This document shows, piece after piece, positions 27,265 to 36,645 of a DNA stretch of 64,000 bases. The position numbers and the translations under genes were made by a program. The DNA comes from Desertivirga xinjiangensis (GTDB lineage Bacteria; Bacteroidota; Bacteroidia; Sphingobacteriales; Sphingobacteriaceae): assembly GCF_024436435.1 (NCBI RefSeq), contig NZ_JAFMZP010000001.1:124001-188000 (forward strand), in the 5' to 3' direction. The notes beneath the pieces are model-generated. The model worked only from the letters and a program-made list of their open reading frames with translations, did not search any database and had not been told where the DNA came from. The first letter of the stretch is position 1; each line of letters opens with the position of its first letter.

Positions 27265-28224
27265 TTATCTGATTTTAGAAAGCCAGCTAAGTCTTTTTTG
27301 CCAGTCGCGCAAGTATGCCTCACGCCATTTGTTAACAGTTCTGGCTCCCGGATAGGGTCCTTCCTTCAGGTTGGCTGAGGTATCGTCTATCCACCAATGG
27401 CGGCCTGTGTCTAGGGGGCTAAATCTTCCGCCCCAGCTATCTTCTTCGGGGTTCTCAGGATTTCCGTAAAGCAGTCTGGCTACCGAAGGAGAATCTCCCA
27501 TCTTTATACTTCCTTGCTTGAGTGTGGCGAAGTAGCTTCCCATCGCGCCGGCTCTTGCAATGTGCTGTTCCACGAAGCTTTTGTTTCCGAGGTCTCCGGT
27601 TTGTATTCCGCCGCTGTACCAGCCTCTGAAAGTGCTGTTGTCCTGTATCATCCAGATGTCGGTATGATACTTTTCAATATACCGGAATGCTGCTGAATCT
27701 TGTCGTTGATTCCATGAGGCGATAAAATGAACCCGCAATTTTGGTTTAATATCGGGAGCGTCGTGCACTGCCTGCGCCAGGTCGGTAATCGATCCCCAAA
27801 CAAGAATGAATAAAGGCCTTGGATCCGGTTTTCTTGCACACCGGATCAGCCATTTCGAGCCCTCTGTGGGGGAACTGTGTCCGGCAGCGGGTGCAGGCTC
27901 AACAGCTCCCTGCTTGACTACCTTTTCAAGTATTCGAGGTGAGGGAAACGAACCATGTCTCTGGAGCTTAGAATAGTCTTTCCGGTAGAGATCAATCACC
28001 TCCCTAAAATCTTTTGCTCTTCCTTTGCCGGGAGGTGATGAGATCAAGCCTTCCGTGGCAAAGCAGTCGGCGTAGAAGAGATAGTGAATAAACGACTGAT
28101 CATCGTCCTCGTCGTAGCCACCAATGTCCGAAAGGATGATCACCCTGTGCTTTTTATCCTGGCCATATCCGCCAATGAAAGCTAGAATTAGGGAAAGAAG
28201 AACAATTAAAACTTTTCTCTGCAT
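27265..28224 (-). CDS. DUF1593 (Sde182-type nucleoside hydrolase-like) protein
   Basis: A 319-residue secreted protein (signal ending FIGGYGQ). The N-terminus reads RVIILSDIGGYDEDDDQSF, which is the acidic metal-binding start of the nucleoside-hydrolase-like fold seen in DUF1593 and cellulose-binding Sde182-type proteins. FILVWGSITDLAQAV and DIWMIQDNSTFRGWY are consistent with that fold. It is shorter than the longer family members, which carry an extra C-terminal beta domain that is missing here. Its role is unknown; placement among glycoside hydrolases suggests a ribosidase-like or furanosidase-like cleavage, which is inference. Its ATG overlaps the GH27 stop by one base. Confidence 0.8.
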   Translation of the reverse strand: MQRKVLIVLLSLILAFIGGYGQDKKHRVIILSDIGGYDEDDDQSFIHYLFYADCFATEGLISSPPGKGRAKDFREVIDLYRKDYSKLQRHGSFPSPRILEKVVKQGAVEPAPAAGHSSPTEGSKWLIRCARKPDPRPLFILVWGSITDLAQAVHDAPDIKPKLRVHFIASWNQRQDSAAFRYIEKYHTDIWMIQDNSTFRGWYSGGIQTGDLGNKSFVEQHIARAGAMGSYFATLKQGSIKMGDSPSVARLLYGNPENPEEDSWGGRFSPLDTGRHWWIDDTSANLKEGPYPGARTVNKWREAYLRDWQKRLSWLSKIR

Positions 28225-29654
28225 TATTTTAAAGGTGTGACCCTGAACAAACGAGCTCCGTGTGCGGGGATTGAGGTTTTTACTGCCGGGGAAGCGCCAG
28301 TGTTCTCCCGTTTCCAGAGGTCGCGTATGTTACAGGAGGATGTAAATCCAAGCTTCGCAAGTTCTATTGATACTTCCTGATGATGGTCATTCTGGTTGAA
28401 GACAGCCAGGTATTTGCTTTTTTGATCAGCAGCTATTGATTCCCATATTATTATCCCGTCTTTATTTAAGATTTCCCGTTGCTTATTGCCTTTCTGATTA
28501 ACTTCGATGACTTCGGGATTCGTGAGAAGGCTCAGAGTAAAGGGGTCGTTTTGCAGCAGGTCGTTACCGATAATCAGGGGTGAACGGGCAATACTCCAGA
28601 GCGTCATGACGGAGTATTGTTCGTCTTTCGTGAAATTGGTAAAACGTTCCCCTCCGGCATCGCCTGAGCGTGTGGCTACTTTGCCAAAGGGAAGCATATC
28701 CAGATCAGGCCAGCGTCCTGGAAAATTAACCGAATGAGTGGCCCATTGGGCGGCGAAATTAAATTGTTGCCTCAACTGAGACCTGTTATCCCAGAAATCG
28801 GACGAAATGCGGAACATATCTGCATTATTCATTACATGATATCTTGCAGTGATTGGAGTGGAGCCAGGAGATGTGCTGAAAATAATCTGCCTTCCGGTTC
28901 GCTCAATGGCTTTACGGATAGCTGTTATTTCGTCGGCGTGATAGGGCATAGAAAGGTCATCCACCTTCACAAAATCAATCCCCCACGATGCATAGAGTTC
29001 AAAAACCGAGTTGTAGTATTCCTGTGCACCTGTGACCGACATATCGATACCGTAAGTGGCGTTGAACCATTCACATATGTCTGCCGGATTAGCTATGTCT
29101 TTTGCTCTGCTGCGGTTGCCTTTGATAGGGAGATCCCGATCTACCGCCTGCCATGGAATACCCCGGTTAAGGTGAATGCCGAATTTCATACCTTTTGCAT
29201 GTACGTAGTCGGCCAGATACTTCAGCGATCCTTTTGCTGAAGGGAATTTATTGGCAGCAGGAAGAAGACGGCCAAATTCGTCTATGTTTGCGTCGTGACG
29301 TGCATACTTTGGGTGATGGAATGCGCTCCGCGGATCGGCGGAAACACTTGGCGAATACCATGATGCGTCGATCACCATATATTCGTAGCCATAGGGCCGG
29401 AGCTTTTCGGCGGCATAATCCACCTGCTTTTTGAATTCGTCTTCGGTGATGTCGAGACCAAAGTTGTTCCAGGAGTTCCAACCCATGGGCGGACTGGTTG
29501 CAACGATGGCTTTTGCTGTGTTATTGATACGATGAGTAGATTCCCCCTGAGGTAAAAAAGTGTTGGCAATTTTAGGAAGTGCATGTTGCCCAGAAGCCGA
29601 GAGTGTTAGCCCGGCCACCAGTGTATAAGTGAGAAGTGTGCGGATGTGGGTCAT
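28224..29654 (-). CDS. GH27 family alpha-galactosidase-like enzyme
   Basis: A 476-residue secreted hydrolase. GH27 enzymes retain configuration and release alpha-galactose (some act on alpha-N-acetylgalactosamine or beta-arabinopyranose). PPMGWNSWNNFG opens the barrel, the nucleophile Asp is in DFVKVDDLSMP (about 231) and the acid/base Asp in FRISSDFWDNR (about 285). A C-terminal beta-sandwich follows (YLAVFNQNDHHQEVSIEL). The start at 29654 (MTHIRTLLTYTLVAG) is chosen because it makes a signal peptide and overlaps the GH43 stop as ATGA; a longer frame to 29735 would lie inside the GH43 gene. Confidence 0.92.
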   Translation of the reverse strand: MTHIRTLLTYTLVAGLTLSASGQHALPKIANTFLPQGESTHRINNTAKAIVATSPPMGWNSWNNFGLDITEDEFKKQVDYAAEKLRPYGYEYMVIDASWYSPSVSADPRSAFHHPKYARHDANIDEFGRLLPAANKFPSAKGSLKYLADYVHAKGMKFGIHLNRGIPWQAVDRDLPIKGNRSRAKDIANPADICEWFNATYGIDMSVTGAQEYYNSVFELYASWGIDFVKVDDLSMPYHADEITAIRKAIERTGRQIIFSTSPGSTPITARYHVMNNADMFRISSDFWDNRSQLRQQFNFAAQWATHSVNFPGRWPDLDMLPFGKVATRSGDAGGERFTNFTKDEQYSVMTLWSIARSPLIIGNDLLQNDPFTLSLLTNPEVIEVNQKGNKQREILNKDGIIIWESIAADQKSKYLAVFNQNDHHQEVSIELAKLGFTSSCNIRDLWKRENTGASPAVKTSIPAHGARLFRVTPLK

Positions 29655-30682
29655 GGTGTAAATTCGGAAAGTTTCCATTCTTTTTTGTAATAGATCTCCA
29701 GGCTGCCATCTGGCTTGACTTGTAAGGGGAGCCAAACATAGGAAGAGTTTTTCAGCTCCTTATTCAGCCAGCGGTCTGCCATAAAGATGTAAGTGTTCGC
29801 TTTTCCCTGAACAGGAATTACAAAAGTGCCCTGGGCATTGAATGTTGTTTGGGCACCCTCGCCTTTGGCCGGGTTGCCTTTTACCTGCCATTCACCTAAA
29901 GGGGAGTCCGCAACTGCATATTCAGAAGGATTTGGAGCCCAGCCAGTGCAACCAGAGGTGATACAATAATATTTTTCATTATGTTTAAACACCGCCGGGG
30001 CTTCCCTGGATTGATCGATGAAAATTCGCTTATAACGGCCTGATGGTTTAAGGTAATCGGCTGTTAGCTCGCTAACAATCATTGTTTTGTTATCCTCGGA
30101 TGAGTAAAACTGATAGGCTTTGCCATCGTCGTCGGCAAAGAGTGTCATGTCGCGGGCCATTAAGCCGTTAGGGCGAAAGCTTCCCAGGTAGGTGAAAGGC
30201 CCTTCAGGTTTGTCTGCTATTGCTACACCAGAACGGGCCGCTTTGTAGTCCTCGGAGTCAATATGCAGCCACATGACAAATTTTTTTGTGATCCTGTTAT
30301 AGATCACCTTCGGCCGCTCGACTACTTTTTTAGGATGAAGATCACTTTCCGGATTATTTTTGGCGGCAGGTAATGCCAGACTTTCAAATTTCCAGTTGTA
30401 CATATCTTTGGATGAATAACACGAGACACCGATCACATCAACGCGGTCTACACTCCACCCTGGCAAGACTACCATCGGCGCGTTCACCGAATCTTTGTTC
30501 TCACCATACCAGTAGTATGTGCCTTCGTAGAATAAGATCCCCCCGCCGTGAGCTTGTATGGGATTGCCATTAGTGTCTGTCCATTTTTTGCCTGGACGAA
30601 ATGAAGTGTTCAAGGGCTGCGCTATGGCAGCCCTATGAATTGTTATAATTGCTATTGCAAGAAATAAAAGTATATGCGGCAT
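29651..30682 (-). CDS. GH43-like beta-propeller glycosidase (galactan-type subgroup)
   Basis: A 343-residue secreted five-bladed beta-propeller (signal to about residue 21). NPIQAHGGGILFYEGTYYWY and VVERPKVIYNRITKKFVMW are typical of the GH43 subgroups that contain exo-beta-1,3-galactanases (subfamily 24/34-like). LMARDMTLFADDDGKAYQFY supplies the middle-blade Asp and SREAPAVFKHNEKYYCITS the candidate acid Glu. The subgroup is inferred from pattern only. Its start overlaps the GH74-like stop by one base (TAATG) and its stop overlaps the GH27 start, so translation of the operon is tightly coupled. Confidence 0.85.
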   Translation of the reverse strand: MPHILLFLAIAIITIHRAAIAQPLNTSFRPGKKWTDTNGNPIQAHGGGILFYEGTYYWYGENKDSVNAPMVVLPGWSVDRVDVIGVSCYSSKDMYNWKFESLALPAAKNNPESDLHPKKVVERPKVIYNRITKKFVMWLHIDSEDYKAARSGVAIADKPEGPFTYLGSFRPNGLMARDMTLFADDDGKAYQFYSSEDNKTMIVSELTADYLKPSGRYKRIFIDQSREAPAVFKHNEKYYCITSGCTGWAPNPSEYAVADSPLGEWQVKGNPAKGEGAQTTFNAQGTFVIPVQGKANTYIFMADRWLNKELKNSSYVWLPLQVKPDGSLEIYYKKEWKLSEFTP

Positions 30683-33600
30683 TATCTAACTATTACTTTT
30701 GAATTAAAAACATCATTGCCGCTTATCACCTTCAGGTTATATGCGCCCTGCAAAAGAGGTGGAAGATCTATCGGGATATCTGTTGTTTCCTCTCCTGTAA
30801 GGTTTGCTTCGCTGCGGATGACGTCTTGTCCGGTACTGATGTTTATTAACACGAATCTGACCTTACGGCCTGACTCAAAGCCAGTAAGTCTTACATGCAA
30901 AGTCCGTTCAGAAACTGGATTAGGATATACTATCACTTTTTTCATGAGAGTAATTTCTTTTGCCGGTTTCAGATGATTTGGCACCAGTGCCGATGCTCTT
31001 GTCGTTGAAAGGGCTGAGGTGCTTAACAACATATTTTCAGAAGGAACCATAAAGACTTCAATTGCACTTATAATTGCATTGTCTTTGGAACGGGCGAAAC
31101 CAATATTCAGACGTCCAATAGAGTCGGCGGAGGCTGTAATTTCCCTCACAAGGGCGTGGTTCATGCCTCCTGTTTCGGCGAAGATATCAAGATTGTTGAT
31201 CTTAGCTATGCTGTTTACAGACACGCTGAACACTCGTTTGTTAGGGGCGTTCCAATAGGATTCCGTAAAATAAAGCCTGATTTTGTAATTAGCACCAGGA
31301 GTAAACCCGGTCAGCAGGTAACGAAAGTTCACGCCATAGCGCTTACTTTGATAAATTGAGGGGGGAACCTGAAGGGATGTGCCCGAAGTATCTACAAGGA
31401 TTGAAGAGGTGGATGTTGAAGTTGATCCTCCGCCATAATACTGATCGGCGGAAAATCCGTTGGTGGCGCTTGTAGCTCCCGCATCCACTGCCATTAGGCG
31501 GGTGCTAATAACTGTGTACGTTGCGGTGTCGGTAAAACCGCCGTCTTGGGTTGTAGCGACAATGTGTGCAATTCCTGCAGTTATTCCGGTGACCAGCCCG
31601 GTGGAGTCTACAGAAGCTATCGAAGGATTTAGTGATGACCAGTTTACCTTTTTGTTGATGGCGTTTGACGGTAATACGGCTGCAGTGAATTGTTTGGATA
31701 CCCCTTCATATTCGGAGGCCGATGCAGGGTCTATACTTATGCCGTTAACTGGAACGGATGTTGTAAGGCAAAAGTCATCAAGTAATAACCGGCCGCGCTG
31801 GTTTGACTTTGTAGCCCAGAAACCCAGCTTTGCCGTTCCCGCTGGCGCTGTGCCGGAAATAGTATATTCTGCATAATTCAGACGGTTCTCCGGCCTGTTG
31901 TGCAAAACGATCTGTTGGGCCGTTCCAGGAATTTTTGCGCCGGTGGAATCAAGGCAGTCTAAGCCAATGCCAGCCCAATCCGGAAATTCTGCTACGGCGG
32001 GGTTACTTGCGAGAGGTGTGCTGCCAATTTTTGCCCATACTTTCAGCGTGAAAGTGCTTCCTGCAGTTAAAGGCGGGTTAGTATAATAGTTTATGGAAGC
32101 CGAGGTGCCTCGAAGCTCAGCCGCGCGATAGCCGCTGTGCACTTCGCTCTGTGTAGTTGTTACCGCCGTTGAGCTAGGTGAGCCGTTTTGATAGCGGAGC
32201 CAATTGAAGAAACCACTCTCGAAGCCTTGGTTCGTCAAAATGCCGCATTGCTCCAGGGGCAGGATATTCAGACTATTGCTCGTTTCTGTTGCTCCTTCGT
32301 CGTCGGCCCTAGCCGAAATGATCACAGAGCCCGGCGCAATAGCGGTGACAAGTCCGTTTTGATTCACTTTCGCTTTTGTAGTGTCGGAAGAAAGCCATGT
32401 GAAGGTTTGGAGACTCGCATTAGTGGGCTGAACTTTTGCTCGGAAAGTAGTCGTATCGTTCACTCCGAGGGTAGATTGATACCTGGTAACGACGAGCGTG
32501 TCAACCAGTATATTTTCTGCACGAATGCTCGATGTTGCGGTCAGACCGAGATCTTCGGTAATAGCTGAAATCGAAGCAATTCCTGGCGAAACGCCAGTGA
32601 TAACGCCATTTTGGTTCACCTTAACGATTGTGGTATCCGAAGAATGCCATATCACTTTTTTGTTGGAAGCGTTCGAAGGGAGAACTGTAGCGGAAAGTGA
32701 TATCGTGTTTTTAACACCGACAGTGTCGGAAGTACGGTTCAGTGCTACTGATGAAACAGGAATATGAAAAGAATTAATTTTAATAGAATCAGTAAACTGG
32801 CTTTCTTGTGTAGTTGCATATATCCACGCGAGACCGGGAGCTTTGCCAGTGATTTTGCCGGCAGCATCGACAGTTACAATGGTATTGTCTGATGATCGCC
32901 AGTTCACAGCGGTGTTGGTTGCTCCTGCAGGGAGAATCGTTTTAGAAAGGGTTGTAGTGTCGTTTATTCCCACACCTGCCGAGTCCTGTCCGATATTTAT
33001 ACCTGCTACCGGGGTCATCAGCAGTTCCATGCCGTTGATCGCTGGATAGCTGGTCTTCTTCCGGAAGGTGAGCTTTAGAACGCCGCCTGCATCTGATTGC
33101 CGGACAAACTCTCTTACTATTGCTTTGTAACGACCGCCAGCTGCGGCATAAATGTCGAAATTTTTCAGAAGGGTATCGGTCGATAAGCCTGTTGTTACAT
33201 GAAATATTCTTGATCCAGTAATCATATTAGGTACAATCTCTGCAAAGTGCAGGCGAATGGTGTAATTTGCGCTGGGCACTAAGCCTGAATATGTGTAAGT
33301 AAAGTTGGCACCTCCAAGTCTTTGAGATTGATAAAGAGTCGCGGGGGCTGGATCAATGGCTCCCGCGGTACTAACGGCGGTGCCTGTTGTGGTAACCCAG
33401 ATACTGTTTGTAGTGTAGGGCTCGCCCGGGTTTTCAGGTGCAAACTTTCCTGTCGCCGGACCACCTGCATTCGTTGCCTTAGCGGTGTTGCTTATGATTA
33501 ATTCGGAGGAGGCAGTTTTGGCGCCATCCTGGGTAGTAGCAGTGATGATCGTCGTACCTGTTGCATTTGCTTTAATAAGCCCGGCGGAAGTTACCGAAGC

Positions 33601-36246
33601 AACAGCGGAGTTGGAAGACGTCCAGATAGTGGTTTTATTGGTAGTGTTTACCGGAAACACCCTCGCCTCGACGTTAGTGGTCATCCCTAAACCCAGATAC
33701 ATCACCGGGTCAACAACGACGCTGTCGGGGTGTACAACGGGTCTTACACGGATTGTATATTCGGCGTACACGTTGCTTGCAGCAGTTGCCCGGATCACAA
33801 CATTGCCTTCCGCAAGTGCATGAACAATGCCGTACGCATCCACAATAGCTTTGCTCGTGTCGGATGAGGACCATACGATGGTATTATCGTCTGGAAAGGC
33901 CGGGGTCAGGTTTGCTTTAAGTTTGAGAGAATCTGCTACTACAACAGAATCGGCTGGGCCGGTGATGTTTATGCCAGTTACAGGTCCGAGCGTGGGTTCC
34001 CCGACAAAAATTCCATTCCCGGTGACGCCAAGGAACAGTCGACCGTTTCTATCTGCAGCCATCGTTTTAATAACGCCGGGAGCAGGATTTGCAATGGTGG
34101 TCCAGGAGGCACCATCGTCATCGGAACGGAACAGAGCATAAAACTTGCCATCAATTGCTTTTGCTTCACTGCCAATGAAAAGAATATTATTGGCTGCAGT
34201 ACTATCTGCCTTACCGATAGCAAACCAATAAGGGTTAGTTACAAAAGATGTGTTTACCCGCGAAAAACTTTGTCCTCCATCGCTTGAGTGAAAAAGTCCA
34301 TGGTTAAAGGAGGAAAACCAAAGGTCATTGGCCTTGCCAGGGGTTGATTCAAGAGTGAAATAGCCTGCACCGGGACCAACGCTTGGAAGTACATTGGCGT
34401 ACTGCGTGAAGTTAGCGCCACCGTCTACACTTACATAGATTGCCCCCTGCTTATAGATGTAGAACTTATTTCCAATTACCTTATCTGCAGTGAGAGGGTT
34501 CTGTCCAGCATAAACATCGAATTGGTTGGCACCTTTAATCACTTCTGTAGGAGCACCTGCACATATAGTCCAACTCGTACCCCGGTTGGTACTGTACCGA
34601 GGAGCGCCAGATCCCATTGGAACCCAGACGATCGTTTCTGAGGTTGCTGACACAGCGACCCGTCCTCGAACCATGCTTGATGGAGGAGTAGGGAATTGTG
34701 TGTAACTGTCACCGCCGTTCGTTGAATATCCTCCTACTCCAGGGCCATCCCATCCATTGCTACCTACCCTGACTATAAAGTTCGGATTGGTTTCCTGGTA
34801 GGCGGATCCAGTGTTGTTAGCGCCTCTATTGGCGCTGATCCAGGTGTTGACACCTTTTTGCGGAGGTTCTGTCAATGAGCGGTGATCTGCTCCTCCTATA
34901 TCCGCTGTTGCGGATAGTAATAAATTTTTGCCTGAGGAGGGAGCGACCAGGGGACCTGTCACAACAAGTTCTTCCAGTCCAGCGTCACGCAATTTCCAGT
35001 TTACAATGGGGGCCCAAACATTGGTCGTCTGTCCCACGTCGAGCATATCTACAAACCAGACATGGCCGGGATTGTGCGGATCGAATACGAAGGTATTAAG
35101 GTTATGTCCGATATTACCGCTAGAAACATTGTCGTTTTTTGAGTGCGGTGCCTCTGAGTTATCACGGGTAATCGTCATACGGCTTCCCCATGAGCCTGCT
35201 GCCCCCCCTGCATTGGAGCGGTACGCAAAATCGGAATTCCATGAACCAGCGGTGCTAACAATAAGCTCCTGGCTGTTAAGCGGATTTACGGCGAATGCAG
35301 CCCATACGCTATCGGCAATTGGCGAAACTTCGCTCCAGTTGTTGCCATCCCACCTCCAGAGTCCTCGGCCTCCTGTCGAACGTACTGCTGAGGCCTTGAA
35401 TCGGTTTACGTACATTACGCCGTCGTTCGCTAAAGAAACGCGCCTGGGCTCGCCCGGGCTTCCCGACATTTTAGCGAAGTTATTTCCTCCATCGGTACTC
35501 AGATATACGCCATCAGGGCCACCAAGATAAACGTACTTGCTGCGGCCATTGATCATCCCTTTGGTCTTGTCAATTGCAATGAACCTGGTTTGGGGGAGAA
35601 TAACTGTTTCTCCTTTACTGTTGACGTAGCTAAATTTATCGGAAATGCCGGGCGTATTTAACTTGTGCCAGGCAGATCCGGGCACATTTGCTGAGTCGTT
35701 GCGGAAAGTGCCATTCTCCCGCGTCGTCAAATAAATAACATTACTATTTTGGGGATCTACAACCAGGCGGTCTGAAATAGATTGGTCTTCATTCGGTTTT
35801 ATCGATACTGCGAGTCCCATATCCACCCAGGTCTGACCACGATCTGCCGACCTCATGACGGTACCCTTTTTACTGTCGCCTTTTCCTGGGGCCACCCCGG
35901 CTCCGTTCTCGACAGTAGCGTACAGGATATTGCCTGTCGGATCATTTGGGTCGATGGCGAGGTCGCCACATCGCTGATTAAATTCCCAGTTCCAGTAAAC
36001 CAGTGGAATTTTATTAAATAGCATCATTTCTTCCCATCGCTGGGTATTATGGTTCCAGCGGTACGGAGTCCCTACATCCGTTGTAATGAAAAAAAGGTTA
36101 GGAACGAGCGGATGTGTTTTGAAGCTGGTGACATTGCCTCCCCCTCCAATGCGCACCTGATTCCAGTTGTAAGCCTGACTCCTCACTTGCTCGCAAACAA
36201 GCATCAGGCAAATCATCAGAAAATTTCCAAGTAAATACTTTTTCAT
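30682..36246 (-). CDS. Very large secreted GH74-like enzyme with Big_2, malectin and T9SS domains
   Basis: An 1854-residue protein, first in the minus-strand operon. After a signal peptide (about 1-23) comes a double beta-propeller region to about 770 with many BNR-like repeats (SADRGQTW, STDGGNNF, SSDGGQSF). Both catalytic Asp positions of GH74 xyloglucanases seem present: TTDVGTPYRW (about 55) and TADIGGADH (about 447). Then follow two Big_2 Ig-like domains, a malectin-like domain (ATNAGGPATGKFAPENPG), three more Big_2 domains, a CenC-like carbohydrate-binding module (LTNQGFESGFFNWLRYQNG), another Big_2, a second malectin-like domain, and a T9SS sorting domain from VIYPNPVSERTLHV. It should be exported and held on the cell surface, binding and cutting a beta-glucan-type backbone. 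The substrate is inferred. Confidence 0.85.
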   Translation of the reverse strand: MKKYLLGNFLMICLMLVCEQVRSQAYNWNQVRIGGGGNVTSFKTHPLVPNLFFITTDVGTPYRWNHNTQRWEEMMLFNKIPLVYWNWEFNQRCGDLAIDPNDPTGNILYATVENGAGVAPGKGDSKKGTVMRSADRGQTWVDMGLAVSIKPNEDQSISDRLVVDPQNSNVIYLTTRENGTFRNDSANVPGSAWHKLNTPGISDKFSYVNSKGETVILPQTRFIAIDKTKGMINGRSKYVYLGGPDGVYLSTDGGNNFAKMSGSPGEPRRVSLANDGVMYVNRFKASAVRSTGGRGLWRWDGNNWSEVSPIADSVWAAFAVNPLNSQELIVSTAGSWNSDFAYRSNAGGAAGSWGSRMTITRDNSEAPHSKNDNVSSGNIGHNLNTFVFDPHNPGHVWFVDMLDVGQTTNVWAPIVNWKLRDAGLEELVVTGPLVAPSSGKNLLLSATADIGGADHRSLTEPPQKGVNTWISANRGANNTGSAYQETNPNFIVRVGSNGWDGPGVGGYSTNGGDSYTQFPTPPSSMVRGRVAVSATSETIVWVPMGSGAPRYSTNRGTSWTICAGAPTEVIKGANQFDVYAGQNPLTADKVIGNKFYIYKQGAIYVSVDGGANFTQYANVLPSVGPGAGYFTLESTPGKANDLWFSSFNHGLFHSSDGGQSFSRVNTSFVTNPYWFAIGKADSTAANNILFIGSEAKAIDGKFYALFRSDDDGASWTTIANPAPGVIKTMAADRNGRLFLGVTGNGIFVGEPTLGPVTGINITGPADSVVVADSLKLKANLTPAFPDDNTIVWSSSDTSKAIVDAYGIVHALAEGNVVIRATAASNVYAEYTIRVRPVVHPDSVVVDPVMYLGLGMTTNVEARVFPVNTTNKTTIWTSSNSAVASVTSAGLIKANATGTTIITATTQDGAKTASSELIISNTAKATNAGGPATGKFAPENPGEPYTTNSIWVTTTGTAVSTAGAIDPAPATLYQSQRLGGANFTYTYSGLVPSANYTIRLHFAEIVPNMITGSRIFHVTTGLSTDTLLKNFDIYAAAGGRYKAIVREFVRQSDAGGVLKLTFRKKTSYPAINGMELLMTPVAGINIGQDSAGVGINDTTTLSKTILPAGATNTAVNWRSSDNTIVTVDAAGKITGKAPGLAWIYATTQESQFTDSIKINSFHIPVSSVALNRTSDTVGVKNTISLSATVLPSNASNKKVIWHSSDTTIVKVNQNGVITGVSPGIASISAITEDLGLTATSSIRAENILVDTLVVTRYQSTLGVNDTTTFRAKVQPTNASLQTFTWLSSDTTKAKVNQNGLVTAIAPGSVIISARADDEGATETSNSLNILPLEQCGILTNQGFESGFFNWLRYQNGSPSSTAVTTTQSEVHSGYRAAELRGTSASINYYTNPPLTAGSTFTLKVWAKIGSTPLASNPAVAEFPDWAGIGLDCLDSTGAKIPGTAQQIVLHNRPENRLNYAEYTISGTAPAGTAKLGFWATKSNQRGRLLLDDFCLTTSVPVNGISIDPASASEYEGVSKQFTAAVLPSNAINKKVNWSSLNPSIASVDSTGLVTGITAGIAHIVATTQDGGFTDTATYTVISTRLMAVDAGATSATNGFSADQYYGGGSTSTSTSSILVDTSGTSLQVPPSIYQSKRYGVNFRYLLTGFTPGANYKIRLYFTESYWNAPNKRVFSVSVNSIAKINNLDIFAETGGMNHALVREITASADSIGRLNIGFARSKDNAIISAIEVFMVPSENMLLSTSALSTTRASALVPNHLKPAKEITLMKKVIVYPNPVSERTLHVRLTGFESGRKVRFVLINISTGQDVIRSEANLTGEETTDIPIDLPPLLQGAYNLKVISGNDVFNSKVIVR

Positions 36247-36305
36247 AATTGGATTTTTTTTCCATCATTTTCATATGATCATGACAGAGGTTTAAAAATG
36301 GATAT

Positions 36306-36370
36306 TTTATAATATAAAATTAGACTTTATATTATTGTGTAAAAGTAATGAAAGGTTTAATATTGTCAAA
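36306..36370 (-). promoter_or_regulatory. Promoter with tandem operator of the minus-strand hydrolase operon
   Basis: Read on the minus strand: TTTG (36370-36367), then TACTTTTA (36347-36340) 22 bases after the TTG, then the half-site copy ACAATAATATAAA (36338-36326), and exactly 20 bp on the palindrome, which reads TTTATAATATAAA on the plus strand (36306-36318). The start codon of the GH74-like gene is 59 bases downstream. The layout matches the other operons of this locus. Confidence 0.7.
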
Positions 36371-36620
36371 TAAATTTTTTGTCTGGAAAGGATTTGCGAG
36401 TCACTTATCCTCTTTATGATCCTGTTGTTGGAGGGAGCTTGTTACTCGTCGAAACTGATTCTGGCTTAAATAATCAAACAATGAGTTGTCTAAAGTGTGG
36501 TCCATTGCCCCGCTGAAGGATGTGACCGATACGGCAACCGACTGACGCCTGCACTTTTATGGCAGGAGAGCAAGGAAGGGAGAAAATTAACTAGAGATTT
36601 GCAAGTATTTATTATCTTGC
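36371..36620. other. Intergenic region between the divergent hydrolase operon and the IclR gene
   Basis: I see no gene in these 250 bases. It separates the two divergent promoters; the middle (36411-36590) is less AT-rich than the flanks and has no clear hairpin or coding frame. It may carry a further regulatory site or a decayed gene. Confidence 0.4.
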
Positions 36621-36633
36621 TTTATAATATAAA
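36621..36633 (+). promoter_or_regulatory. Operator before the IclR-family gene
   Basis: A perfect TTTATAATATAAA palindrome, 12 bases before the ATG of the IclR gene. Unlike the other five promoters there is no clear second copy 20 bp upstream. It suggests that the regulator represses its own gene. Confidence 0.65.
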
Positions 36634-36645
36634 ATTAGATTTTGA

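Noticed and set aside
34928-35530. 200-codon plus-strand open frame antisense to the GH74-like gene
   Set aside because: It is a shadow of a GC-richer coding region; codon pattern and the intact family motifs support the minus-strand gene.
36599-36618. Possible second operator copy and promoter before the IclR gene
   Set aside because: Only about seven of twelve positions fit and the spacing is about 15 bp, unlike the exact 20 bp in the other five promoters.
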